Source of the DNA: Dyadobacter sp. CECT 9275
GTDB taxonomy: Bacteria > Bacteroidota > Bacteroidia > Cytophagales > Spirosomataceae
Length of the DNA stretch: 64,000 bases
Direction of reading: 5' to 3'
Assembly (NCBI RefSeq): GCF_907164905.1
Contig: NZ_CAJRAF010000002.1
Location: 1,364,001-1,428,000 of the forward strand
The notes beneath the pieces are model-generated. The model was not told the origin of the DNA, did no database searches, and saw only the letters and a list, made by a program, of their open reading frames with translations. Within the stretch, counting starts at the first letter, position 1; each line of letters opens with the position of its first letter. This document shows, in pieces, positions 35,501 through 43,260 of the stretch. The translations under genes and the position numbers were made by a program.

Positions 35501-37779
35501 CGCTTCTAACCGCAGGTAATGAACTGTGGGTGGCTAAAGGTACTTACCAGCCTGCAAGCGGCAGTTCATTTGTGATGAAAGAGGGTGTGGGCATTTATGG
35601 TGGATTGCTCAATACCCATTTGGATTTATCGGAACGGGATCCTGCCGCCAACCCCACCATACTCAAAGGCAATGGAAAATCGGTGATTGACAATACTTTC
35701 ACGGAGCCAACAGCCCTCACCGGTACTGCCGTTCTGGACGGCTTTACCATTCAGGATGGAACTTCCAGTATTTTGGGCGGTGGTATCAGGAACACCTATG
35801 CGTCACCAACACTTCAAAACCTCATCATCAAAAATAACTCCGCCACCAGCAACGGAGGAGGAATAGCGCTCGACCATTCATCTTCCCAACTGATGAACGT
35901 CAGAATTGAAGGTAACCAGGCACGGATCGGGGCAGGCATGGATATTACGAATAGCTCGCCGTCCATGATCAATGTGGTCTTTAAGGACAATAATGCTGGC
36001 GAATTTGGCGGCGGTATCAACAGCACATCGAGCAGTTATGACTTATTGAACGCTGTTTTCGACGGAAATAAAGTTACCGGAGAGTGGGGCGCAGGCGGCG
36101 GTGTATTCTCTTCGGGCGAATCAGGCCCTACAATTTTCAAGAACGTGATCTTCTATGACAATAAGGCCGATTTTGGCGGCGGGATCAGTGGTGAAAGTCC
36201 CGTTTTAACGAATGCCACTTTTTACAAAAATATTGGAAATTTTGGGGGCGGCGCCACAAACTTTTATTCACAGACGGCTGATGTAGCTGCGATCACCAAC
36301 AGTGTTTTCTGGGGAAATACCGATGGAGACAATGATACAGCGACGCCCGACCTTTATTTTCCGGGACAGGACATCACCGCCAACTACAACTTCACCCAAT
36401 CCGATTTCAGCAGCGGGAGAACGGGCAACATCCAGGGAACATCGTCCCCATTTGTGAACGAAGCCCAGCCTATGGGCCCGGATGGTATCTGGTTTACCGA
36501 AGACGACGGTCTGCAGCTCAGCGTCTGCTCCCCGGCACTGGACAAAGGCAGTAACGATGCCGCCAGCGAAATTTACATCGACGTGCTTGAGCAACCGCGT
36601 AAACACAACACCACGGTGGACATGGGCGCTTATGAAAAACAAAGCAACACCAAGCCTGATGAATTTGCCTCCAATGCAGCCCTGAGCCTGAATACAGCCA
36701 ACGACCTTCCCCTACTGCCTACCTGCGAGGACAACGGCTGGACTTTCTACGCCGATCCCACAAAACCCGACAACTTCATTTTCGCCATCGACTGGAGTAC
36801 CGGTAATGAAGCGGCCAAAGCGACAGCAACTGTTAAAATCACGCTTGCGGAAAACAACACTGCTGTGCTGGACAGCGACAAAGGCATTGTAGCCATGCGG
36901 CGCTACTGGAATGTGGATCTGCACGCTACTACGCTGGTGAATCCTGTCAAAGTACGTTTTTACTATGACACGGCCGATGTAACAGCCATGGAAAGCACTG
37001 TATCAGACGCTTCGCTGTTCATGAAAAACAATGAGGTGAAATGGTTTAAAACCACTGGCAACTTATATGTTCCGACGCAAATCACGGCAACGGATATCAA
37101 CACAGGCGCCCGCTTGTTCCTTACACCCGCGTATGGTACGGACAACGGCATCGCCTTTGCCCAGTTCAACGAAGTAACCTCATTTAGTGGTGGTACCGCC
37201 GTCATACTGGCCGAGAAAGAACCGTCGCTCCCCGTTACGCTGATCAGTTTCCAAGGTAAAAACACCGAACCAGGTAGTAACCTGCTTACATGGAAAACCG
37301 CCGCCGAAAAGGATTTCAGCCATTTTGAAATAGAACACAGCCTCAATGGTACCACATTTACAGTACTCGGCAACGTCCAGGGACAGAATACAGGCAATTA
37401 TCAATACACACACGCAAACCCGCCGTTCGCGGTCAATTATTACCGTCTCAGGATGGTAGACCTCGACGGTTCCTTTGCCTATTCCAGGATGATTTCTGTC
37501 GCCAACAATCAGGGTGTTCCCCTTGCAGGCAGCATTTATCCTAACCCTGCTGCATCAGGAAAAAATAGCTTTATCGACTTTAACGTCAATGAAGCAGGTA
37601 CCTGGCAAACACAGATATTCAGTACCTCAGGTATTTTGCTGAAATCCGGCAGTATCAGTCTCCAGCCCGGTTTCAACAAAATCATGATCGACGTCAAAGG
37701 CTTGCCCGAAGGAATACACCTGGTCAGGTTCAGAGACCAGTACCAGCGTGAGGTGGTCAGGAAGCTTGTAATTGAGTAA
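32527..37779 (+). CDS. Giant T9SS-secreted parallel beta-helix protein with three repeated modules
   Basis: 1750 residues. After a signal peptide-like start (LILILLGSIDASA), three modules of pectin-lyase-fold beta-helix begin near residues 37, 541 and 961. Each opens with Y-V-D-x-S-(N/S)-T ... WVAKGTYQP ... IYGGF and closes with (P)xGxDGIWxTxDDGLxL. Module bodies are rungs of the GGG(M/I)xN...NVxFxxN type. A sandwich domain (about 1395-1560), a fibronectin-like LPVTLISFQGKNTEPGSNLLTWKTAAEKDFSHFEIEHS, and a C-terminal T9SS sorting domain (IYPNPAASGKNSFI...VVRKLVIE) follow. Likely a surface adhesin or glycan-binding protein; lyase residues were not identified. A 96-bp internal duplication is listed separately. 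Confidence 0.88.
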   Translation: MHLKQTHRTKSNLSPRFSQAIMLILILLGSIDASATRRYVDASSTAPTPDGLSWATAYTKFEDAVTAAVSGDVIWVAKGTYQPAFEASYTLKAGVEIYGGFTNTDTDISQRDWEANVTKLKGNGNSVFYIKEVRNNPVLDGFTICEGINRLDYAGGMCILSSSPTLRNLIIRDNLFFDSAFNPSLYPFGAGMFNFNSTTVLTNVKFIDNICNSATSMAIGGGLANVFHSSVVMNDVVFSGNKCISANNLSLGGGMANDNQSSAVLNNVTFSDNKCISANNFSLGGGMANNNQSSAVLNNVIFSDNKCISSDGDKSYAYGAGFYCSESSLTLDKVVFSKNVSEAGTGTYGGAVYIAYTPTDKPSLLTNVVFDQNSALYGAAVYCKYSTVTMAHATASNNIGNYSWCYAFTGVAATVTIGNSVFYNNRRDLFFSNPVSTAVRNSFINPQGTEITPVNSISSDFSPFLNEGVPAGPDGIWMTADDGLRLVYDAVVTPIDKAETITSELYSASVVSASGTDIRGVPRPQGAANDMGAYEGGVDRAIIYVDVSNTSAVHDGTSWSTAFNKLEDALDPTIVGSGGSVWVAKGTYQPEEGKSFMMLPLSRIYGGFKNTDTEFEQRDWVNNQTILQGNGSHVIKNVNSGVDPPITGKSELDGFTITGGNGGATGGGGMYNYRCSPTISNSIFDQNETDLRGGAVYNDLSSPWFRNVSFTGNSSNNGDGGAIYNNGGSTAYDNVIFSNNKADNGYGGAVVADRVTMVMNNAVFESNHAANGGAISSIQSTVDITNSVFVGNQATTSSAVMYNTGIKLHITHATFLNNIATDELISEHGASIYSYTSIINSVFKGGAPIGSYPVVSYTTLGTVRSGIANEVKTTDLFVNENLPKGADGIWFTEDDGLQLAYDVDTSPATAINSGKTVVEADGNTSITDVALKDITGFPRPSGMGYDKGAYEYRYPVGVASHLYVDASNTADPRDGKTWGRAYNNLDLALADPLLTAGNELWVAKGTYQPASGSSFVMKEGVGIYGGLLNTHLDLSERDPAANPTILKGNGKSVIDNTFTEPTALTGTAVLDGFTIQDGTSSILGGGIRNTYASPTLQNLIIKNNSATSNGGGIALDHSSSQLMNVRIEGNQARIGAGMDITNSSPSMINVVFKDNNAGEFGGGINSTSSSYDLLNAVFDGNKVTGEWGAGGGVFSSGESGPTIFKNVIFYDNKADFGGGISGESPVLTNATFYKNIGNFGGGATNFYSQTADVAAITNSVFWGNTDGDNDTATPDLYFPGQDITANYNFTQSDFSSGRTGNIQGTSSPFVNEAQPMGPDGIWFTEDDGLQLSVCSPALDKGSNDAASEIYIDVLEQPRKHNTTVDMGAYEKQSNTKPDEFASNAALSLNTANDLPLLPTCEDNGWTFYADPTKPDNFIFAIDWSTGNEAAKATATVKITLAENNTAVLDSDKGIVAMRRYWNVDLHATTLVNPVKVRFYYDTADVTAMESTVSDASLFMKNNEVKWFKTTGNLYVPTQITATDINTGARLFLTPAYGTDNGIAFAQFNEVTSFSGGTAVILAEKEPSLPVTLISFQGKNTEPGSNLLTWKTAAEKDFSHFEIEHSLNGTTFTVLGNVQGQNTGNYQYTHANPPFAVNYYRLRMVDLDGSFAYSRMISVANNQGVPLAGSIYPNPAASGKNSFIDFNVNEAGTWQTQIFSTSGILLKSGSISLQPGFNKIMIDVKGLPEGIHLVRFRDQYQREVVRKLVIE
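33241..33432 (+). repeat. Two tandem 96-bp near-identical units inside the beta-helix gene
   Basis: Units 33241-33336 and 33337-33432 differ at about 8 of 96 positions, with a truncated third unit at 33433-33453. Each encodes 32 residues (one or two beta-helix rungs: N-K-C-I-S-A-N-N ... GGGMAN ... NQSSAVLNNV). The frame is kept, so copy-number change would add or remove rungs. Confidence 0.9.
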
Positions 37780-37814
37780 GAGCCTGAGGCAGAGGGTTGT
37801 CAATGGCATCTGGT

Positions 37815-37860
37815 GAACAGTAGGTAGTTAATAGTAGGCAGTGGGCGGTAGGCGGTGGGT
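37815..37860. repeat. Degenerate purine-rich intergenic repeat
   Basis: Contains GAACAGTAGGTAGTTAATAG followed by GTAGGCAGTGGGCGGTAGGC. These are the same words as at 530-595 and 22295-22620. It lies just after the beta-helix stop codon, before the terminator hairpin. Confidence 0.6.
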
Positions 37861-37899
37861 GCAACGGTCAATGGTCAAAACAGGAATTAATTTGAAACA

Positions 37900-37929
37900 G
37901 CAAACCGGCGGATAAGGCAGCCGGTTTGC
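37900..37929. terminator. Hairpin terminator between convergent genes
   Basis: Perfect 10-bp stem GCAAACCGGC / GCCGGTTTGC with a 10-nt loop. It lies between the beta-helix gene (ends 37779) and the convergent hydrolase gene (ends 37948), so it could serve both. The flanking T-tracts are short and interrupted. Confidence 0.55.
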
Positions 37930-37947
37930 CATGACCGACCTTTTGTT

Positions 37948-39318
37948 TTACTTCAACACAGCTCTGATCGCCCGCATCAATACTTCCTCCACCTCCGGTG
38001 CCACGCCGGAAGCCAGCCCGCTGGTTTCGTACCCACCCTGGGAATAAGCCGCGCTTGTGCCGATGTAGCCAGGGCCATATTCCTCATAAGCGGCTGTACA
38101 TACCTGCTCAGGCGCCGGGCGCAGCTTTTGGGCAGCAAGCTGGTATTCAATGAACAATTCACCGGGGAGATTAAGCAGCCATGTCCTGTCGAGCCTTAGC
38201 GAAGAAATTGTCACCTGGTTGGTGACAGTGTTTTTCTCCAGCCACGCCAGCTTTTCAGCTGCTGCATACTTATCAGAGGTACCCGAAGTGGTATCTTCCA
38301 GCGTTTTTTTCAAATCCTTTGCATTAATATTGCGTGTGCTTGGCAGATGGGTATTTACATATTTCCAGGAAAGATCCTTGCTCGTCAGGGCCGACCTGCT
38401 GGTTTGGGCCCAGGCTTTTTTCATCGCCTCTTCCATTCTTTCCGTCAGAAGAACACGGGTGGCCGGAGATCCATCATTGTATTTCCCGGCTGTAATATTG
38501 CCACCGGCACCATTGAAATGAATGTGAGGAATGCCCGTGGCCTTTTCCCTGGCATTCCTTGCTATACCCACAAATTCGCAGGTAACGTCACCCTGGCCAT
38601 AGTAGCTCTGCGGATGTGTAGCATAATAGGTCAGTACTGCAAGCGGCTTGTCATTCTGCCAGAAGCTTACATTTTTTAGCCAGGGGTCTATCAATCCTTC
38701 CGGGGCTGCTATAGCCTTTGGATCTTTGGTACTACTCCACCGTACAATGGCCACCTTTCCATCCGGCCCCAGGATGCGCCGGTTTGAAGCCACCTTATCC
38801 ACTTGCGCCTGACCAAAACCAACATGCGTTACCTCCTGTGCACTACGCATGGCTTTGCTGACACCCGCTGCAACATTATCGATCACCTCTAAAAGAAAAA
38901 GGCTATCCATGTGCGAACCGCCCATACCGTATCGGCTCAGTATCCTTTCGATTCTAAAATCACAAACCACGCCATCGTGCTGATGTAACGCATGCACCGA
39001 TACCCGTTCCACGGTTGTATGGGCAGCGTCCGCCAGCTTACGTCTCCACACATCCTGTCCTTCATTTGAAATCCCTATCCAGTCAACGGCACACAAGACA
39101 ATCGGTTTTTCATCGGAGAGTATGACAACCCCTCTGGCACTAAGCGAATCGGTAATGGAGCGTGCCCGGGCATAGGCAACCGGGCTGCCAATGGGTGGCG
39201 TAGCATCCACATTAAAAACTCCAATCCTGACGGCCTGTGCGGCACAGCCGGGAATCACCAGCAGCCAAACGGCGATAATTAGGTAAAGTTTCACTTTTCT
39301 CTTGTCAGGCAGGCACAT
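37948..39318 (-). CDS. Exported neutral/alkaline ceramidase-like hydrolase
   Basis: 457 residues. The signal peptide (KVKLYLIIAVWLLVIPGCAAQA) contains a possible lipobox (IPGC). The body resembles the N-terminal domain of neutral/alkaline non-lysosomal ceramidases: RIGVFNVDATPPIG, VSVHALHQHDG (metal-binding His pattern), VLTYYATHPQSYYGQGDVTCEFVG, and FNGAGGNITAGKYNDG. It lacks the C-terminal part of full-length ceramidases, as do many Bacteroidota relatives, so the true substrate may differ. I chose ATG 39318; the frame stays open for 84 further codons upstream, but those lie before the signal peptide and look non-coding. Confidence 0.7.
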   Translation of the reverse strand: MCLPDKRKVKLYLIIAVWLLVIPGCAAQAVRIGVFNVDATPPIGSPVAYARARSITDSLSARGVVILSDEKPIVLCAVDWIGISNEGQDVWRRKLADAAHTTVERVSVHALHQHDGVVCDFRIERILSRYGMGGSHMDSLFLLEVIDNVAAGVSKAMRSAQEVTHVGFGQAQVDKVASNRRILGPDGKVAIVRWSSTKDPKAIAAPEGLIDPWLKNVSFWQNDKPLAVLTYYATHPQSYYGQGDVTCEFVGIARNAREKATGIPHIHFNGAGGNITAGKYNDGSPATRVLLTERMEEAMKKAWAQTSRSALTSKDLSWKYVNTHLPSTRNINAKDLKKTLEDTTSGTSDKYAAAEKLAWLEKNTVTNQVTISSLRLDRTWLLNLPGELFIEYQLAAQKLRPAPEQVCTAAYEEYGPGYIGTSAAYSQGGYETSGLASGVAPEVEEVLMRAIRAVLK

Positions 39319-39459
39319 ATCAGTTTGAGGGTTAGGATTCAGAAATTCAGGTGCGAAGGTCATTTTTACAAAACAAACATTTTTATCCGTGCTCCGGCGT
39401 AAACAGACGTTTTGCTTTGGAATGGCAAACTTACGTAAAAGCCGTGTGGATAAAATGAT

Positions 39460-39620
39460 TAAGCCCGGATTACGCAATAGGAATTTGAACGAAATATCAT
39501 TTTGCAAAATTGGCGTAAAGTTCGCTGTGACGGCAGACCGGGGCCTGTCGGACAAGAACTGAAATGCCAATGAAGCAAATTTTTATTTCGGACCATGAGC
39601 TAATGCGTAATCCGGGTTAA
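39460..39620. repeat. MITE-like element with imperfect terminal inverted repeats
   Basis: TTAAGCCCGGATTACGCAATAG on the left is matched on the right (39600-39620) by its near reverse complement, CTAATGCGTAATCCGGGTTA; 13 bp (TGCGTAATCCGGG) pair exactly. An inner ATTGGC/GCCAAT pair is also present. The size is about 160 bp and there is no coding capacity. No target-site duplication could be made out with confidence. Confidence 0.4.
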
Positions 39621-39629
39621 AACAAAGAT

Positions 39630-39662
39630 GCCCATCATTGGGCTTCCTTGTTCTTTTTATTT
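39630..39662 (+). terminator. Orphan intrinsic-terminator-like hairpin
   Basis: GCCCA-TCAT-TGGGC hairpin followed by TTCCTTGTTCTTTTTATTT. There is no annotated plus-strand gene upstream for it to end. With the preceding inverted repeat it could mark the 3' end of a small RNA; the remaining gap (39319-39737) shows nothing else recognisable. Confidence 0.4.
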
Positions 39663-39737
39663 AATATTCGGTTTAATTACTTTTCAAAAATAGAAAACCT
39701 CCTCAGTATCTCACCAAGCCTAATCTACCCTTGAAAT

Positions 39738-40904
39738 ATGTACTCCCGACGCGAATTTGTAAGACGGCATTCTTTGAAAAGTCTGGGTTTGTTACTGGCC
39801 CCTTTTGTTTTACCCGATGAGCGGAAACCCAAAACGTCGTTCCGGTTCATCAGCCCGGTAGACGGAGATATGCTCCACAGTGGAGACGGAATTGCCACCA
39901 ACGGCACGCTTAAAACCAAAGTGAAAATTTCGGCTCCTGCCCATGCGCTCATCACGGTAAATGGTAGGCCTGCGGTCCGCAAAGGTAATATCTTTACTTC
40001 TGAACTGATGCTGGACCAGTATAAGAACATTATAGAAGCAAGGAATACCAGAACCGGAGAAAGCAAAACAATCACGATTTACTGGCTTCCCAACCTGGTG
40101 GATCGATACCGGCTTTCCATTGACGATGCCATCTGGTTTTTGAAGGATATTCACCTTCACGCAAGTACTTATCAGTCGCTTTTTGAAAATCCGTTCATGG
40201 GTTTTCTGAAAGAGTTGCATGACCAGTTTGGAACGAAAGTCCATATCAACATTTTCTACGAAACGGAGGGTTTTAATCTGTCGCAGATGACAGATAAATT
40301 CAGGAATGAATGGATAGCGAATGCTTCCTGGCTCCGGCTGAGTTTTCATGCAAAGGCTGAATTTCCCGACAATCCTTACAGAAATGCCGGATACCATCAG
40401 GTGAAGCAGGAGTGTGAGCAGGTAATCTCCCAGATACGCCGCTTTGCGGGTGCCGAACTGGACGGCCCCGTTACTACGCTTCACTGGGGCGAGGTACCCG
40501 TTGAAGTATCCAGAGCATTACGTGACGCGGGTTATAAAGGCCAGCTTTGCGATTTTAATGTAGATGACGATCTTCCTCCCTGCTCCTATTACCTTAGCGT
40601 AGAACAAAGGCGCCACATGAACAAACGTTTTGTCTGGAGGGATAATCAGGAGGATATTATTTTCATCAAAAGCAGTGTAATTATAGATACCATGAAAATA
40701 GAAGGTATTGTGCCACACCTGGAAAGATACGGACGGGAATCACGCCGCCAGCCCTATACGGACCTGCTGGTTCATGAACAATATTTTTATCCTTATTACC
40801 GCGCCTATCAGCCCAATTACCGCGATAAGGTACTAAAAGCCGTTACCTGGGCGCACGACAATGGGTATCGGCCAGCTTTTTTAAGTGACTGTATTTTTGG
40901 TTAA
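39738..40904 (+). CDS. Exported polysaccharide-deacetylase-like protein
   Basis: 388 residues. The N-terminus (MYSRREFVRRHSLKSLGLLLAPF) has a twin-arginine-like pattern. A beta-sandwich segment comes next (FRFISPVDGDMLHSGDG...IEARNTRTGESKTITIYWL). The second domain has the order of a deacetylase barrel: SIDDAIWFLKDI (paired Asp), LSFHAKAEFPDNPYRN (His), and VTTLHWGEVPVEVSRALRDAGYKG. The assignment to polysaccharide-deacetylase-like is by pattern only and moderate. It has no close operon partner: the neighbours are 419 bp upstream and 170 bp downstream. Confidence 0.55.
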   Translation: MYSRREFVRRHSLKSLGLLLAPFVLPDERKPKTSFRFISPVDGDMLHSGDGIATNGTLKTKVKISAPAHALITVNGRPAVRKGNIFTSELMLDQYKNIIEARNTRTGESKTITIYWLPNLVDRYRLSIDDAIWFLKDIHLHASTYQSLFENPFMGFLKELHDQFGTKVHINIFYETEGFNLSQMTDKFRNEWIANASWLRLSFHAKAEFPDNPYRNAGYHQVKQECEQVISQIRRFAGAELDGPVTTLHWGEVPVEVSRALRDAGYKGQLCDFNVDDDLPPCSYYLSVEQRRHMNKRFVWRDNQEDIIFIKSSVIIDTMKIEGIVPHLERYGRESRRQPYTDLLVHEQYFYPYYRAYQPNYRDKVLKAVTWAHDNGYRPAFLSDCIFG

Positions 40905-41074
40905 CCTGGTAACTCCTGTTGTTCAACTTTCAGGTAGCACCAGTATTCGAAAATAATGAGCAGCCGCACTTTTTTATATGTGTAAAGTCATTCTTTTGTC
41001 CTACAAATCATTGAAAATTGCATTACCCTGACACGATACAGGAACCAATCCATTATTTCAAAATTGAATCTGTT

Positions 41075-41905
41075 ATGAAAAAGATACTCGTTCCAATAGA
41101 TTTTTCCGAAAATGCACAAAAGGCTATCAAAGCCGCGGAAACTATAGCATCCAAAACCGGAGCCGCGCTCTCCATCCTGCATACCTACCAGCCCTATGTT
41201 GCCGATATTTCCATCCCTGCTACGGTAAGTTCCCTGCCGGTTTACGAAGAACTGGAAAATTCTTACAAACAGCAGCTGGACGAATACGTAGCAGAAGCGC
41301 AAGCGTTGGGGTATCAGGCCGAGGCCGTCTGGGAATCGGATGGTATTCATACTGCCATTCTTCGCCAGGCAAAAAATACCAATGCGGACCTGATTGTACT
41401 GGGACGTACCGGAAAAGGAAGTTTTATGGATAAACTAATCGGAAGCGCTGCAACCGGTATTGCCACCGACGCCCCCTGCCCCGTGCTGGTGATCCCCCCG
41501 GATGCTGCCACCACCGACTTTAAGCAGGTGGTGTATGCCACGCAGCTGGAGTATGAAGAAACAGATATTCTCCGTCAGGTCATTCAACTGGCGGAACTGC
41601 TGGGTGCCAAACTTACCTTTATCAAGATCAGCTCTTTGGAACAACCTAACATCCAACCGGATAACCAGTATATTGAACAAATGACCGCGGAATTTAACAT
41701 TCCGGCCAGCGATATTGTGATACGCACCGGAGGAGGGGTTCTGGACGGGATTGAAAATTACTGCAAAGAGGTAAACGCAGACCTGCTGATTGTATCTACC
41801 CGTGAAAGAGGTTTTTGGGAACAGTTTATCATCAATCCAAGCGTAACCAGGAAACTGGTGGTGGAAACCCACGTGCCATTGCTGGTTTATCACATGAAAG
41901 AATAG
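41075..41905 (+). CDS. Universal stress protein with two UspA domains
   Basis: 276 residues, two tandem UspA domains. Domain 1 begins KKILVPIDFSENAQKAIKAAETIA and ends with an ATP-type loop, ADLIVLGRTGKGSFMDKLIGSAATGIATDAPCPVLVIP. Domain 2 is more divergent and ends DLLIVSTRERGFWEQFIINPSVTRKLVVETHVPLLVYH. This is a common Bacteroidota USP layout. Cytoplasmic, for stress survival or nucleotide sensing. ATG 41075 is chosen because MKKILVPIDF is the standard start; a longer frame to 41018 adds 19 unlike residues. Confidence 0.9.
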   Translation: MKKILVPIDFSENAQKAIKAAETIASKTGAALSILHTYQPYVADISIPATVSSLPVYEELENSYKQQLDEYVAEAQALGYQAEAVWESDGIHTAILRQAKNTNADLIVLGRTGKGSFMDKLIGSAATGIATDAPCPVLVIPPDAATTDFKQVVYATQLEYEETDILRQVIQLAELLGAKLTFIKISSLEQPNIQPDNQYIEQMTAEFNIPASDIVIRTGGGVLDGIENYCKEVNADLLIVSTRERGFWEQFIINPSVTRKLVVETHVPLLVYHMKE

Positions 41906-41930
41906 TAAACCGGAAACACCGGGGCAAATG

Positions 41931-41962
41931 GAGTATCCGGAGCGGGTCCGCTTCGGATACTC
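41931..41962. terminator. Strong hairpin terminator after the universal stress gene
   Basis: Outer 9-bp stem GAGTATCCG/CGGATACTC, one G/T bulge pair, inner AGCG/CGCT stem and a 4-nt loop. It starts 25 bp after the stop at 41905 and is followed by a T-containing stretch. It is convergent with the gene ending at 42042, so it may act in both directions. Confidence 0.65.
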
Positions 41963-42041
41963 AAAGCATTTTGTTTGTAAAAAAAATAACAGTTTTTAGC
42001 TCTCAACAAGGACTGCCTCCGTCAGCAAAGCAATAGCCGGA

Positions 42042-43145
42042 TTACTTCTTTTTTAACAACAAACTATTGGTGATATTTTTAACATACTGATTTTTATCTG
42101 TCAATATCTCTTTTATTGTTTGGTATATATCAGGATTTGAAATATGCCTGGCCGAAACTAACTGATAGGCGTAACTGAGCGCAGCGGGGTTCAGTATACC
42201 CTGCAGATAGTAGCGAAGTAATTGCAGCACGACTTCGTCGGAAACCGCAGGACATTCAAGCAGCTTCCATATAATATCCAGTCTTTTCAGATCATTTACT
42301 TCTGGTATCTGATCTGCCAGTTTCTTCTGAACTGCCTCACTGCTTAAACTGCCCACCGTGATCACCCGCAATGCCAGGCTGGAATTACGCTCGTCTTTAG
42401 ACGCTACTCTATCAATCAGCTGATCAACAAAGCTGCTCACATACTGTGTGTTACCCGCAAGAATATTGAACACCCAGAAGTCTGCGATCGGGTCGTTTTT
42501 ATGTAGCAGATTGGCCAGATACCCCTGGCTAACGCGCTGTTTCAAAAGGTTATTTATATTTTTTTTACCCTTTCCGTAAACAACCTTCCACAAGGTAAAA
42601 CAAGTGTAAACCGCATCCTGCACCACGTAGTCGTGCAAGGATTTACGCGTTGCGCCGGATACCCCATCCACATCATTTTTCTTTTCCACCACCAGATCTT
42701 CCATTTCAAGATCTTTAAAAACAGATAACGAATCAGATAAAATAAAATGAAGCCTGTTGTAATCATCTGCACTGAATTCCGCATGATCCGTTTTGGTCAG
42801 TGGCTCCCGATCCATTAATTCAAAGTGATGATAATTTCCAAAACCGTCCCAAACCAACCGGATACTAATCATCCTGCACTGGCCCGAATTACATACTGAT
42901 TGATGGATATCACTGCTAAACCAGTTGCTTGGTCCGTCTGCCGCCTGGCATTCCAGCAGACTAAAGGTTTCGAGTGAATCGTCAGTAAAGGTATGTTTCA
43001 GGAATACACAATTTTCATCCGCCTTCTGCTTTTGCCAATGCAAGCCGTACGAAACGACTGAATGAGTTAAAAACAAAAATACCAGTATTACGAGACGGCC
43101 GATAAAATGATAAAACATACTTCTGCTAATTTTCCTGCGATCCAT
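42042..43145 (-). CDS. Exported protein with FMN_bind-like motif and helical C-terminus
   Basis: 367 residues. An N-terminal hydrophobic segment (FIGRLVILVFLFLTHSVVSYG) acts as a signal or anchor. Residues about 90-175 resemble an FMN-binding (RnfG/NqrC-type) domain: IRLVWDGFGNYHHFELMDREPLT and then D160-G-V-S-G-A-T166, which fits the covalent-flavinylation motif DxxSGAT. The C-terminal half is helical, HEAT-like (SSLALRVITVGSLSSEAVQKKLADQ). Four cysteines lie near residues 46-90. ATG 43145 is preferred to TTG 43151. Flavin attachment is inference; no apbE gene is in the window. Confidence 0.55.
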   Translation of the reverse strand: MDRRKISRSMFYHFIGRLVILVFLFLTHSVVSYGLHWQKQKADENCVFLKHTFTDDSLETFSLLECQAADGPSNWFSSDIHQSVCNSGQCRMISIRLVWDGFGNYHHFELMDREPLTKTDHAEFSADDYNRLHFILSDSLSVFKDLEMEDLVVEKKNDVDGVSGATRKSLHDYVVQDAVYTCFTLWKVVYGKGKKNINNLLKQRVSQGYLANLLHKNDPIADFWVFNILAGNTQYVSSFVDQLIDRVASKDERNSSLALRVITVGSLSSEAVQKKLADQIPEVNDLKRLDIIWKLLECPAVSDEVVLQLLRYYLQGILNPAALSYAYQLVSARHISNPDIYQTIKEILTDKNQYVKNITNSLLLKKK

Positions 43146-43260
43146 ATTCAATATGACGAAAACTTACCGCATCACAACCGTTTTGTTGTGCCATAGGTAC
43201 AAAACAATCTCACTAAACGTCCTTCCGGATAATCAGTAACAGCTTTCACTATAATAGATT

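Noticed and set aside
39319..39570. N-terminal extension of 84 residues on the ceramidase-like protein.
   Set aside because: It would place a signal peptide in the middle of the protein, and it crosses part of the inverted-repeat element; ATG 39318 gives a normal signal peptide.
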